Shown: positions 23,664 to 33,018 of the stretch, piece after piece
Layout of the letters: each line of letters starts with the position of its first letter
Position numbering within the stretch: the stretch's first letter is position 1
Assembly: GCA_900754525.1 (NCBI GenBank)
Contig: CAAEDE010000005.1
Location: 1 to 64,000, forward strand
Length of the DNA: 64,000 nt
Direction of reading: 5' to 3'
Source of the DNA: an uncultured Collinsella sp.
GTDB lineage: Bacteria > Actinomycetota > Coriobacteriia > Coriobacteriales > Coriobacteriaceae
Made by a program: the position numbers and the translations under genes
The notes under the pieces: generated by a model
Databases searched by the model: none
What the model was told of the DNA's origin: nothing
What the model saw: the letters and a program-made list of their open reading frames with translations, nothing else

Positions 23664-25571
23664 ATGGAACAGATTATCTTGAACATACTCGAGGCTCTGC
23701 GTCACGGCGAGACCGTGGACGACAAGGCGCTCGTCAAACTGATACATGCCGAGGCGCGCCGTGAGGGTGCCGACAAACGCGATTTGGCCAAGCGCCGTCT
23801 GCTGCCGTTCTACCAGCGGGTTAAACGTGAGGAGCCGGCTCGGTGGGCTGCGTGGAATGTCGATTCCGATCTGGAACGCCAACTGCTGCAGGTGCTACGC
23901 ATGAAGCCGCGCCGCACGGCTTCGGGCGTAGCGACCATTACCGTCATCACCAAGCCCTGGCCGTGCTCGGGCGATTGCCTGTTTTGCCCCAATGATCTGC
24001 GCATGCCCAAGAGCTATCTGCACGCCGAGCCGGCGTGCGCCCGTGCAGAGCAAAACTGCTTCGATCCGTATCTGCAGGTGAGTGCCCGTTTGACGGCGCT
24101 TTCGCAGATGGGTCATGCGACCGATAAGATCGAGCTCATTGTGCTCGGCGGTACCTGGAGCGACTATCCGCAAGGGTATCAAACGTGGTTTATGTCGGAG
24201 CTTTTCCGTGCGCTCAATGACGATGCCGTCGCCGGCGTGGCAGCAAACCCCATGTTGGCGCGTCCGGGCATCAGCCGTGCCGAGGCGGGGCGCCTGCTCG
24301 ATGACGCTCCCGCCGATGCCCTGCCGCCGGTGGTAACAGAGCGCCGCGAGCGCTATCGGGCCGCCGGCATTGCGACAGACGAGGTCGAGCTTGCTGCCGG
24401 CGTTGCCGACGAGCAGGGGCGTGTGGATGCTTCCGTGGGCGGCTACAACCGCGCAGTGCGTCGCCTGTACGGCCCCGGTACGCCGTGGGGCGAGGTCGCC
24501 GAGTGGCAGACGGCCACGATGGAAGAGCTTGAACGTCAGCAGCGCATCAACGAGACGGCGAAGCATCGCGTGGTGGGGCTCGTTATCGAGACGCGCCCCG
24601 ATGCCGTAACGCCGCAGGCCCTTACGCTCATCCGCCGCCTGGGCTGCACCAAGATTCAGATGGGTATTCAGAGCCTTGACCAGCACCTGCTCGATATCAA
24701 CGAGCGTCGCATTTCGGTGGCGCAGATCGAGCGGGCGTTTTCGCTTGCGCGCCTGTGTGGCTTTAAGATCCACGCGCATTTTATGCTCAACTTGCTGGGC
24801 GCCACGCCCGAGGGGGACAAGCGCGACTACGAGCGCTTTATGACCGAGGGGGCCTTTATGCCCGACGAGGTCAAGGTCTACCCGTGTGCGCTCATCGAGG
24901 GCTCGCGTCTGGTGGGTTGCTATGAACGTGGCGAGTGGCGTCCCTATACCGAGGAAGAGCTGCTCGATGTGTTAGCCGACGACATCGTGGTGACGCCGGC
25001 GTTCTGCCGCATCAGTCGCATGATCCGCGACTTTAGTTCCGACGACATCATGGTGGGCAACAAGAAACCCAACCTGCGCCAGCTCGTTGAGAACCGCCTG
25101 GCTGCTCGGGGGAAAGGCGCGACGGTGCGCGAGATTCGCTATCGCGAGATTAGCACGGCGGGCGCCGACTTGCATGAGCTGACCCTTGACGAGGAAGTGG
25201 CGTACGAGACGCCGGTGACGCGCGAGCGTTTTTTGCAGTGGATGACGCCGCAGGGCAAAATAGCGGGCTTTTTGCGGTTGTCGCTGCCCGACCATTCGTT
25301 TGTTGCCGCGCATGCGGATGAGTTGCCGACGACGCCGGACGAGGCGATGATTCGCGAGGTGCACGTGTATGGCATGGCGGCGCGCGTAGGGGATCAAGGC
25401 CAAGCGGCGCAGCATCACGGGTTGGGGCGTTTGCTCGTTGAGCGTGCGTGCGAGATTGCCCGGGATGCGGGTTATGCGCGTATCAACGTGATTAGCGCGG
25501 TCGGTACGCGCGAGTACTATCGCCATTTGGGTTTCTACGACCACGGACTCTATCTGCAAAAGGAGCTCTAG
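23664..25571 (+). CDS. elp3: Elp3-type radical SAM/GNAT tRNA uridine-34 modifying enzyme
   Basis: A 635-residue homologue of the catalytic Elongator subunit. The radical SAM domain has KPWPCSGDCLFCPNDLRMPK (cluster cysteines) with further conserved AEPACARAEQNCFDPYLQ, GGTWSDYP and QMGIQSLDQHLLDIN. The C-terminal GNAT acetyltransferase domain includes GFLRLSLPD, REVHVYGMAARVG, AQHHGLGRLLVERACEIA and REYYRHLGFYDHGLYL. It is expected to add an acetyl-derived carboxymethyl group at wobble uridine. Bacterial Elp3 is patchily distributed. The start has only a weak GGGG upstream. Stop and the next start codon abut, so translation is coupled to the following gene. Confidence 0.93.
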   Translation: MEQIILNILEALRHGETVDDKALVKLIHAEARREGADKRDLAKRRLLPFYQRVKREEPARWAAWNVDSDLERQLLQVLRMKPRRTASGVATITVITKPWPCSGDCLFCPNDLRMPKSYLHAEPACARAEQNCFDPYLQVSARLTALSQMGHATDKIELIVLGGTWSDYPQGYQTWFMSELFRALNDDAVAGVAANPMLARPGISRAEAGRLLDDAPADALPPVVTERRERYRAAGIATDEVELAAGVADEQGRVDASVGGYNRAVRRLYGPGTPWGEVAEWQTATMEELERQQRINETAKHRVVGLVIETRPDAVTPQALTLIRRLGCTKIQMGIQSLDQHLLDINERRISVAQIERAFSLARLCGFKIHAHFMLNLLGATPEGDKRDYERFMTEGAFMPDEVKVYPCALIEGSRLVGCYERGEWRPYTEEELLDVLADDIVVTPAFCRISRMIRDFSSDDIMVGNKKPNLRQLVENRLAARGKGATVREIRYREISTAGADLHELTLDEEVAYETPVTRERFLQWMTPQGKIAGFLRLSLPDHSFVAAHADELPTTPDEAMIREVHVYGMAARVGDQGQAAQHHGLGRLLVERACEIARDAGYARINVISAVGTREYYRHLGFYDHGLYLQKEL

Positions 25572-26450
25572 ATGAACAAGCCAAGTGTTTCTGCTGGTGT
25601 CGTTGCCGGCGTTGCCCTGGGAGCCGCGGCGCTTGGTGCGGCCGCCGTCGCTGTTCGTGCTGCCTGTCTGCAGGTTGCGAGGACCCGCAATGGGTTGGCG
25701 CGTGTGAAGCGCGTGCATGGTGAGAGCGGTGACGAGGTCCGTGTGCTCGTGCAGGGCGGCGTCTACCAAAGCGCGAGCTATGTCGGCGATCGTTGGGCGG
25801 AGCCCGTCTTTGCGTACTATCGTGCGTTTGACGACGTGTTTGAGTCCGAGGATGCGATGCGTGACGCTTATGGTCATGGTATCGACCGCATGCTTATGCT
25901 GGGCGGCGGTGGGTTTGCCTATCCCAAATTTGCGCTGATGTCGCACGAGGGCTTGCGCATGGACGTTATCGAGTATGACGGAGAGATTACGCGCCTGGCG
26001 CGCCGTTGGTTCTATCTGGACGAGCTGGAGCGCACGGTGGGCGACCGCTTACGGGTGATTACCGCTGAGGCTCGCTCATATCTGGGTGTGACGAGCGTGG
26101 GCCATCGTCGCTACGATGTGGTTGTGAGCGATTGCTTTGGCGGTGCCGAGCCCGTACGCGAGCTGGCGACGGTTGAGGCGTTGCGTTTGGTGCGAGGCAG
26201 CCTGAACCCCGGGGGTATCTACGTTGCCAATATCGTGAGCGCGAACGAGGGGAGCGATGTGACGTTCCTGCGCGACTGCGCCGCCACGGCACTCGAGGTA
26301 TTCGCCCACGCCTGGGTGGTCCCATGTGGCGATGCGGAGTTCGGCGGCGAGGAGAACTACCTGCTCATCGCCAGCGACGGCGACTACGTCTTTGCCGAAG
26401 CTGTGCCCTTCGACACCGACTTCCTCGGCACCGTCCTTCACGACAAATAA
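25572..26450 (+). CDS. membrane-anchored spermidine synthase-like protein
   Basis: A 292-residue protein. Residues 1-33 form an Ala/Val-rich membrane segment. The rest resembles the spermidine synthase/SpeE-like Rossmann domain: GHGIDRMLMLGGGGFAYPKF (motif I), MDVIEYDGEITRLARRWF, VITAEARSYL, YDVVVSDCFGGAEPV and LNPGGIYVANIV. The aspartate of the aminopropyl-transfer site is plausible (SDCFGG), but many such proteins are of unknown activity. It directly abuts elp3 and converges on the helicase gene, 26 bases apart. Confidence 0.8.
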   Translation: MNKPSVSAGVVAGVALGAAALGAAAVAVRAACLQVARTRNGLARVKRVHGESGDEVRVLVQGGVYQSASYVGDRWAEPVFAYYRAFDDVFESEDAMRDAYGHGIDRMLMLGGGGFAYPKFALMSHEGLRMDVIEYDGEITRLARRWFYLDELERTVGDRLRVITAEARSYLGVTSVGHRRYDVVVSDCFGGAEPVRELATVEALRLVRGSLNPGGIYVANIVSANEGSDVTFLRDCAATALEVFAHAWVVPCGDAEFGGEENYLLIASDGDYVFAEAVPFDTDFLGTVLHDK

Positions 26451-26476
26451 GTCTCCCCGTCCCAAAAAGACTGGTC

Positions 26477-28921
26477 TTAGGCGTGGTCGCGCCAGCCGAG
26501 AACGCGCTGCTTCATGCCCTCTATGTCGAGCACGCCTTCGGCAAAGCCCTTGCGCACGAGCTCTTCGGGAACGAATTCGTCGTACCGGTCAAAGTAAGGC
26601 ACCTCGCCGGGATAGACGAGGTCGATGGGGTCGAAGTCTTTCTCGGCTTCGGCGGCGAGCACTTCAAAGAACGTCTCCTCGTCGGCCTTCATCTTAAACT
26701 GCATAAAGTACGGGCGTGATGGGTCGAGTCCGCGAAGGCCCAGCTCAGCGGCACATTTAATCTTGAGCATGCGCTCGAGCGCCAAAAAGGCGTAGCTGCC
26801 CACCCAGGGGAAGAGCACCCAGGTATCGCCGCCCAGGTTGATGAGCGGTTTAGTTCCCGCACCCGAAAGCTTGGCCGTATGACGAGCCTGCGCTAAGCGG
26901 GCCCGTGCGTTACCCATGAGGTACGGATATGTTGCGTGCTCGTTGAGCGCCTTGCGCATGCGCTCGAGTACGTGCGTGTTGATGTCACCGGGACAGTCGC
27001 CAAAGTAGGCCGGAACACGGCCTTTGACCTGCGTGGCAAAGACGGTATGACGCTTCCAGTCCACTTCCTCGACAATCCAGCAGTGTCCGGCGATGGCGAT
27101 GCGCTCACCGGGCGGGGGCGGATTAACAATCGTGCCCAGCTCGGCCGATTCGCTCCGGACGGTAAACTCCTCGTTTTCCTGGAACACGGCGTAGAACTTA
27201 AAGTTGTTGATGATGCGCTCGCCCGCGAGACCCACGATGAGCCCGCCACCTTCGGTGACCTGGATATGGTCGATCTTAATGAGGTGACGTAGCAGCACAC
27301 GGTAATCGTCTGCCGAGACACGGTGGAAATAGCTGAGCGTGAGCACGCGCTGGGCAAGTTCGGCCGGCGTGAGCTCGCCGGTGCTGGCGAGGGTCGACAT
27401 AGTCTGGTGATAGAGCAGGCTGTAGGGGAGTCGATCGAGCTCGGGCGGCTCGACCCACTTTTCCTCGCGATAGAGTTGTACGAGCGCGATACCCTGCAGG
27501 AGCTTCCAGGGAATGGTTTCGGGCATCATCGTGCGCGGCTCGGGTTCTTCCTCGCGCATGACAAACCACATCTCGGGCGGAAGGTCGCGGCGTCCCGTGC
27601 GGCCCATTCGCTGCAAAAAGGAACTGACGGTAAACGGCGCGTCGATCTGGAAGGCACGCTCCAGACGGCCGATATCGATGCCAAGCTCAAGCGTAGAGGT
27701 GGTGACGGTCGTCTGCGCCTGTTCCTCGTCGCGCATAAGCTCTTCTGCCGTCTCGCGCAACGATGCCGAAAGATTGCCGTGATGAATGAGGAAACGGTCG
27801 GGCTCGTGCCGGCTCTCGCAGTAGCTACGCAGCATGGAACATACGGCTTCTGCTTCCTCGCGCGAGTTGGCAAAGACCAGGCACTTGCGGCCGCGCGTGT
27901 GCTCAAAGATATAGCCCATGCCGGGGTCGGCGTTGTCTGGTGCCGTGTCGGTGGGGTTGAGCAATGCCTGTTCGGGTGCTCGGGGGATGTCGACTTCGCC
28001 CTCGGGGGCCGAGGAAGTTTGGCGGTCCTTGGGAGCGGCCTTGCCCCGTGCCCGCTCACGACGTTGACGGCGCTCCTCTTGTGTGAGCTGTCCGCTGTGA
28101 CGCATGTCTTGGGCGCCGGCGGGCAGTGCCGCGGATGCCGCCGCCTCGATGCGCTCGCACGCAAGCACTTCGGCCTCTTGAGGACCCGTGCTCTCGAATC
28201 CCCGCTGCTGTGCCTGGGGGCCCGAGTTGTAGAAGTGCTCCATGGAGATGCGCCACACGTGGCGCGGTTCTTCAAAGCGGGGGATAACGCAGTCGCGCCC
28301 CGTTCCCTGTGAGAGAAAGGCGCCCGTGCGCTCGGGGTCGCCGATGGTGGCAGAAAGGCCGATGCGGCGGGGCTGCACGCCCGCCATGCGCGAGAGGCGC
28401 TCAATAAGGCAGAGCGTCTGACCGCCGCGGTCGCCGCGCATGAGCGAGTGGACCTCATCGATGACCACGTAGCGCAGGTCGCAAAACATGCGCGGAATCG
28501 CCATGTGCTTATGGATTAAGAGCGCCTCGAGTGACTCGGGCGTAATCTGCAAGATGCCGCTCGGTTTTTTGATGAGCTTAGCCTTGTGCGACTGCGAGAC
28601 ATCGCCATGCCAGTGCCAGACAGGGATATCGGCCTCTTCGCACAGGTCGTTGAGGCGGACGAACTGATCATTGATGAGCGCTTTGAGGGGGCCGATGTAG
28701 AGGGCGCCCACGCTCGCGGGCGGGTTCTCCCAAAACTCGGTCAGGATGGGAAAGAAGGCTGCCTCGGTTTTGCCGGAAGCCGTGGATGCCGTCAGGAGCA
28801 CATTGTCTTGTGTGTTAAAGATGGCATCTGCCGCCGCAACCTGAATGGAGCGCAGGCTCTCCCAATCGTGGGAGTAGATGAAGTCTTGGATAAACGGGGC
28901 GTAGCGGTCAAAGGCGTTCAC
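26477..28921 (-). CDS. BrxHI/Lhr-like superfamily II helicase
   Basis: DEAD/DEAH helicase of 814 residues, third gene of the TerB-ATPase-helicase operon. Motifs are STASGKTEAAFFP (Walker A variant), GPLKALINDQF, ITPESLEALL, VVIDEVHSLMRGDRGG (DEVH), LSATIGDPERT, LVFANSREEAEAV, TSTLELGIDIG and FLQRMGRTGRRD. An Ala/Arg/Glu-rich insert of about 90 residues lies between the two RecA domains (around 250-340). A winged-helix and an Lhr-like region follow. It ends with a long C-terminal part without DUF1998 cysteines. The GTG at 28921 has AAAGGAGG just upstream and is preferred to the ATG at 28951. Expected to unwind or translocate on DNA, as for BrxHI in BREX type 2. Confidence 0.85.
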   Translation of the reverse strand: MNAFDRYAPFIQDFIYSHDWESLRSIQVAAADAIFNTQDNVLLTASTASGKTEAAFFPILTEFWENPPASVGALYIGPLKALINDQFVRLNDLCEEADIPVWHWHGDVSQSHKAKLIKKPSGILQITPESLEALLIHKHMAIPRMFCDLRYVVIDEVHSLMRGDRGGQTLCLIERLSRMAGVQPRRIGLSATIGDPERTGAFLSQGTGRDCVIPRFEEPRHVWRISMEHFYNSGPQAQQRGFESTGPQEAEVLACERIEAAASAALPAGAQDMRHSGQLTQEERRQRRERARGKAAPKDRQTSSAPEGEVDIPRAPEQALLNPTDTAPDNADPGMGYIFEHTRGRKCLVFANSREEAEAVCSMLRSYCESRHEPDRFLIHHGNLSASLRETAEELMRDEEQAQTTVTTSTLELGIDIGRLERAFQIDAPFTVSSFLQRMGRTGRRDLPPEMWFVMREEEPEPRTMMPETIPWKLLQGIALVQLYREEKWVEPPELDRLPYSLLYHQTMSTLASTGELTPAELAQRVLTLSYFHRVSADDYRVLLRHLIKIDHIQVTEGGGLIVGLAGERIINNFKFYAVFQENEEFTVRSESAELGTIVNPPPPGERIAIAGHCWIVEEVDWKRHTVFATQVKGRVPAYFGDCPGDINTHVLERMRKALNEHATYPYLMGNARARLAQARHTAKLSGAGTKPLINLGGDTWVLFPWVGSYAFLALERMLKIKCAAELGLRGLDPSRPYFMQFKMKADEETFFEVLAAEAEKDFDPIDLVYPGEVPYFDRYDEFVPEELVRKGFAEGVLDIEGMKQRVLGWRDHA

Positions 28922-29002
28922 GAGGCCTCCTTTCAAAAGCGAATCTCTCAACGTGGCGGGCAGTGGCTTGCTGCATTACTGCTTCAACGTTTGCCCAGAT
29001 AG

Positions 29003-29039
29003 AACCTGCCAAAATAAACCTGTCCCTTTTTGGCAGGTT
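29003..29039. repeat. GGGACAGG-loop hairpin overlapping the ATPase stop codon
   Basis: On the minus strand AACCTGCCAAAA pairs with TTTTGGCAGGTT around AGGGACAGGTTTA. It lies in the 116-base gap between the ATPase and helicase genes and covers the ATPase TAA stop. It could attenuate helicase expression. The GGGACAGG core matches the hairpin at 14885-14923. Confidence 0.65.
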
Positions 29040-30342
29040 AGATGGTGAATTCGGCGAAGTTACGGTCGCCGCCTGCGATATCGGTGTCGCCTGTTGCGGC
29101 TGCCGGCGCCAGCGCGTCGCCGCCGACGCTTTGCAGCAGCTCGGCCACGTTGGCGTCGGGGTTTTGGCATAGGATGTCGAGCAGCTCGATAAAGTCACGA
29201 ATGACTTCACGCGGCGTCAGGTGCGTGTCGGCTCCCACGCGACCGAATTCGATCTTGAGGAAGTCCACCAAGTCGTTCTCGGTAAGCGTGGGCGTCCAGC
29301 CAAAGTAGCCGGCATGGATCTGCATGAGCTTTTCGATGAGCACCAGCAGCTCCTCGTAGGTGAGCGGCTGCAGGCGAATAATGGGCGCGAGCATGTCTTT
29401 GAGATCATCGCGCGCAAAACGGCCCTGAGCGAGACGACTCCGAAGGGCCTCGTAGGAAAAGACGCCGCGGCGGCGGTCCTCGATAGAGGTCGGCGTGCCA
29501 CCCATGATTACGCCCAGGTACTGCGCCTTGCCCTGGAGTGTGTCGTTGTACATGGTCAGGATCTTCTCGTAGTTATATTGGCGCGTAATCGCGTTGGGAA
29601 TCTTGTATAGATTCACGAGCTCGTCGATCAGCACCAGCATGCCCTTGTAGCCGCTGCAGACCAAAAAGCGCGCAATGAGCTTAACGTAGTCGTACCAGTC
29701 GTCATCGCTGATGATGGTCGAGGAGCCCAACTCGGCGCGTGCCTCACTCTTGGTGCGGTACTCGCCGCGAATCCATTTGGTCACGCGACTCATAGCTTCT
29801 TCGTCGCCCTCCGAGACAGCCGTGCGATAACGGCGGAGCATGCGGGCGAAGTCGAAGCCGTGGACCATCTCCTCGAGCGGGGCCAGTTGGGCATTAACGA
29901 CCGACTCGTCGACGTCGGCAAACGAGGCGACCCAGCGATCCAAAATAAGGTTGAGCGCACCGCCCTCGGGGCGCGTCTTGGTCGATATATTGCGGATGAG
30001 CTCGCGGTAGGTGGCGAGGCCCTGTCCCTGACCGCCCTGCAGACGGCGCTCGGGCGACAGGTCGGCATCGGCGACCACAAAGCCCTCGCCCATGGCATGC
30101 GTTCGGATGGTCTGAAGCAAGAAGCTCTTGCCGGCGCCGTAGCGACCGACTAAAAAACGGAAGCTTGCGCCGCCATCGGCGATGAGACTCAAATCGGTGA
30201 GCAGGGCGCGAATCTCGACCTCGCGACCCACGGTGATATAGGGAAGGCCGATGCGCGGGACCACGCCGCCCTTGAGCGAGTTAAGGATAACGGCGGCGAC
30301 GCGTTTGGGTACACGGGGCGCTGCGGATGCGGTATCACTCAT
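29038..30342 (-). CDS. BrxD-like DUF2791 P-loop ATPase
   Basis: A 434-residue ATP-binding protein of the DUF2791 family (BREX system ATP-binding domain, BrxD type). Visible features are GVVPRIGLPYITVGREVEIR at the N-terminus, Walker A FLVGRYGAGKSFLL, YRELIRNIST, Walker B GMLVLIDELVNLYK, a sensor-like GVIMGGTP followed by RRGVFSYEALRSRLA, and PLTYEELLVLIEKL near the end. Its start overlaps the end of the TerB-domain gene by 8 bases and the BrxHI-like helicase follows, the same ATPase-helicase order as in BREX type 2. No PglX methyltransferase or PglZ is present in the window, so it is not a full BREX locus. Confidence 0.88.
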   Translation of the reverse strand: MSDTASAAPRVPKRVAAVILNSLKGGVVPRIGLPYITVGREVEIRALLTDLSLIADGGASFRFLVGRYGAGKSFLLQTIRTHAMGEGFVVADADLSPERRLQGGQGQGLATYRELIRNISTKTRPEGGALNLILDRWVASFADVDESVVNAQLAPLEEMVHGFDFARMLRRYRTAVSEGDEEAMSRVTKWIRGEYRTKSEARAELGSSTIISDDDWYDYVKLIARFLVCSGYKGMLVLIDELVNLYKIPNAITRQYNYEKILTMYNDTLQGKAQYLGVIMGGTPTSIEDRRRGVFSYEALRSRLAQGRFARDDLKDMLAPIIRLQPLTYEELLVLIEKLMQIHAGYFGWTPTLTENDLVDFLKIEFGRVGADTHLTPREVIRDFIELLDILCQNPDANVAELLQSVGGDALAPAAATGDTDIAGGDRNFAEFTI

Positions 30343-32095
30343 GGTCTAGGTATCCTCTCACGTCTGCTTTGTAGTCCTCGATAATCTGCGGCCCTGCCGC
30401 GCTAAATTCAATTACGGTGTCACCCACCAGGTCAAAGAGCGCCTCGTTGATGCTATCGACGAGCATGTCCTCGCTCTGTCCCGAGTGCGCCACTGCCGAT
30501 GTCGCTTGCGCTGCGTTTTGCTCGAGCAGTGCGCGAAGGAAGGCATCTGCGGCGGGCGCGAGTTTGTTCGCGGCTTCGGCGGGCGCGGGCGTTACGGGCG
30601 CGGGTGCAGACACGAGGAGCGGTGCCACGACGCCAAACTCTTCGGTGGAGACAGTCGGCTCGTCGGGTTCGTCTTGCTGTATGGTCATCTCGCCAGGTTC
30701 GGCAGCCATGTCGGGCGCAGACTCGGTGTCCGGTTGCTCGATAAGCGTCGCCTCGACTTCCACAGGCGCGCTGTCCTCGCGTTCCTCGTCGATCAAAAGC
30801 GCTTCGCGCGTTTGCGCAGCGGCGCTCCGAATGTGCCCCAGCTGACTCAGATCGATATCGATCTTGACGGGCTGGTGTGCGGCGTCCCACGAAAGCCATG
30901 CCACGATCTCGTCATCGATAATCTTGGCCAGATATTTGGGGACCTTTTCTTCCTTAAGGGGATGGGCGGGGTCCAGCGCCAGGCGCAGGCGTTGGTCGCA
31001 GGCGCGCATCATTTCACCGAGCTTGCTGCTCTTTTGCCTACTACCGTGGATACGCATGCATTCCCAAAAGCCGTTTTGGCAACGGTAGATATGGATAGGA
31101 TCCAGGCGGTATTCGCAGTCCTCGTGGCGCTCGGGCGCAAAGAATACGGCCGAGGCAAACATGGTGTAGGGCATGGCCGTCTCCTCCCCAAATAAACTCG
31201 CCACGATGCCGGTCTTTCGGTGCGTGTCATAGTAGCGCGCCATGCGGACATACACGGCGCATGCCACGTGGCGCAGATCGCGGTGGTGGCTGCGGTCAAG
31301 CCGCGAGTTACTTAGGTTGTACGTGGAGAGGGCGTTGATGGCGGCCATGAGTCGCTCCTCGCGCACCTCATCGGGCGGAAGGGGGAGCGTGGGCTCGGAG
31401 GTTTTGCGACGTTTGGGGGTCTGGTCGGACGGTGCCGGTGCCGGTACAAGGTCTCGTGCCGCGCGCCGCAGCTCGATAAGGGCGTTATCGAACATGACGG
31501 TTTTAGAGTCGCGAAGCAGCTTGGGGTCGAGCCCATGGAATACGGCGTAATCCTGCAACCACACGCGTGCAAACCGATCAATGCCGGGCTCGAAGGCGCG
31601 ATAGACATCCCAAAAAGCCTTGATCTTGTTAAAACCATCGAGCGGATTATCTACGCCAATGCCGCAAATCAGCTCATAGAGATACAGAAAGGCAAAGGAC
31701 GTAGACGTTTCCTCGACGGTTCCGCGACGCACTTGGGCACGCCAGGTAAAGTAGCCGCGCAACTGTCGATCGCTCATGGCATTGTAGGTGGGAAAGTACG
31801 ACTTAAAGGTGCCGTTGTAGGGGCAGTCGTCCTCAAAGTCGGCCATCAGCAGGCCTTGGCGGTAGAAAAGCTCGGCTTCCGAAAGCCAGCGACCCGCGCC
31901 GCCTTTGGGGTCATCCTGCCAGCGCGATATCTCGCGCATCTTGCGGTATTGGTCGGGAAGGAAGTTCTGCATCTGACGACCGGTTTTGAGAATCGGCTCG
32001 TCTGCGTAGACTTCATGTGAGAAGCGGGCAGACTGATGGGTCCGGGCCTCGGCCATAATGCGCTCGATGAGCATCTTGATGTCCTGGTCGGCCAC
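30335..32095 (-). CDS. TerB_N/TerB_C domain protein
   Basis: A 586-residue protein, first gene of the operon. The TerB_N domain is seen near residues 60-170 (WLSEAELFYRQGLLMADFED, YFPTYNAMSDRQLRGYFTWR, FAFLYLYELICGIGVDNPLD). A central helical region follows, then a TerB_C-like region near 300-430 (YRLDPIHIYRCQNGFWECMR, DDEIVAWLSWDA) and a Glu/Pro/Ala-rich linker to a short C-terminal helix bundle (DAFLRALLEQNAAQ, INEALFDLVGDTVIE). TerB_N/TerB_C proteins are linked to DNA-processing and stress systems with DUF2791 ATPases and SF2 helicases. The GTG start has GAGAGGAG upstream, with an extended -10 promoter at 32133. Confidence 0.85.
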   Translation of the reverse strand: MADQDIKMLIERIMAEARTHQSARFSHEVYADEPILKTGRQMQNFLPDQYRKMREISRWQDDPKGGAGRWLSEAELFYRQGLLMADFEDDCPYNGTFKSYFPTYNAMSDRQLRGYFTWRAQVRRGTVEETSTSFAFLYLYELICGIGVDNPLDGFNKIKAFWDVYRAFEPGIDRFARVWLQDYAVFHGLDPKLLRDSKTVMFDNALIELRRAARDLVPAPAPSDQTPKRRKTSEPTLPLPPDEVREERLMAAINALSTYNLSNSRLDRSHHRDLRHVACAVYVRMARYYDTHRKTGIVASLFGEETAMPYTMFASAVFFAPERHEDCEYRLDPIHIYRCQNGFWECMRIHGSRQKSSKLGEMMRACDQRLRLALDPAHPLKEEKVPKYLAKIIDDEIVAWLSWDAAHQPVKIDIDLSQLGHIRSAAAQTREALLIDEEREDSAPVEVEATLIEQPDTESAPDMAAEPGEMTIQQDEPDEPTVSTEEFGVVAPLLVSAPAPVTPAPAEAANKLAPAADAFLRALLEQNAAQATSAVAHSGQSEDMLVDSINEALFDLVGDTVIEFSAAGPQIIEDYKADVRGYLDHE

Positions 32096-32132
32096 CGCTT
32101 CTCCTCTCCAAACGCAGCTTCGGTGACCTCAT

Positions 32133-32138
32133 ATCATA
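32133..32138 (-). promoter_or_regulatory. extended -10 promoter of the TerB-BrxD-BrxHI operon
   Basis: On the minus strand TGTGCTATGAT provides an extended -10 (TGC-TATGAT). A -35-like TCGAAC lies 18 bases upstream and is weak. Transcription would start about 30 bases before the GTG of the TerB-domain gene. Confidence 0.45.
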
Positions 32139-32183
32139 GCACAGCATCAAACAGGTGTTCGAGATGCCGCTGCGTAGATAGAT

Positions 32184-32900
32184 TTAGAACAGGAGGGCGT
32201 AGATGACGGCGATGACGACGGAGGGGAGCATATTGGCCGTGCGGAAGGTCTGAGGACGGATGAGGTTGACGCCGACGCAGAAGATGAGCATGGAGCCTAC
32301 GAGCGAAAGGCTGTCGAGGGCTGCCGTGGTCATGATGGGGGAGAGTGCACCGGCAAACAGCGTGATCGTCCCCTGGAACACGGCGACGGGCAGGGCCGAG
32401 AAGATGCAGCCGCGTCCGAGCGAGGCCGTCATGGTGCAAACGATGATGCAGTCCAGTGCGCCCTTGAGAGCGAGCGTGGACCAGTCGCCGAGCAGGCCGT
32501 CCTGAATCGAGCCCACGATGGCCATGGCACCGATGCACACCGTGAGCGATGTCGAGACAAAGGCGTTGGTGAACTCGTTGTCACCCTCGCTGCCGGTTTT
32601 TCGCTTGAGCCATTCACCGAGGTTCTCGATTGCCGCCTCCAGATTGACGGCTTCGCCGATGAGCGAGCCGAGGGCAAACGAGACGATGAGCATGGTGGTA
32701 CCGGTGGTCGCTAGCGCCTTTCCATCGATGATGAGCATCTTTTGCATGGTGCCGCCCAGGCCGATAAACAGGACGCACAGCCCCGATGCTTTCATGAGCG
32801 TGTCTTGGATGCGCGGTGTAATGAAGCGGCCGCCCGCTAATCCTAAAAGACCGCCCGCAACTAAAAGCACAACGTTGATGATTGTTCCCAAGCCCGGCAT
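32184..32900 (-). CDS. DUF554 family membrane protein
   Basis: A 238-residue integral membrane protein with about seven hydrophobic segments, family DUF554 (YdfK-like). Recognisable blocks are MPGLGTIINVVLLVAGGLLG, TPRIQDTLMKASGLCVLFIG, SFALGSLIGEAVNLEAAIEN, FTNAFVSTSLTVCIGAMAIV, GSIQDGLLGD and LSLVGSMLIFCVGVNLI. The transported compound, if any, is unknown. The ATG at 32900 has a perfect AGGAGG, so the 23-residue upstream extension is rejected. It is a single gene between the TerB operon and the secreted-protein operon. Confidence 0.88.
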   Translation of the reverse strand: MPGLGTIINVVLLVAGGLLGLAGGRFITPRIQDTLMKASGLCVLFIGLGGTMQKMLIIDGKALATTGTTMLIVSFALGSLIGEAVNLEAAIENLGEWLKRKTGSEGDNEFTNAFVSTSLTVCIGAMAIVGSIQDGLLGDWSTLALKGALDCIIVCTMTASLGRGCIFSALPVAVFQGTITLFAGALSPIMTTAALDSLSLVGSMLIFCVGVNLIRPQTFRTANMLPSVVIAVIYALLF

Positions 32901-33018
32901 GAGCCCTCCTGTATTGATGCCAACGTGGCAATCGTAGCAGAACGAAATGCGAGGCACATCGCAACCCATCTAATACGTTATATAAGTGGTATTAGGAATG
33001 ATGCGCAGCATTTAAGCC

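Noticed and set aside
26451..26476. GTCCC-containing sequence between convergent genes as another GGGAC palindrome
   Set aside because: Only a 5-bp palindrome (AAGAC/GTCTT) is present and GTCCC is outside it.
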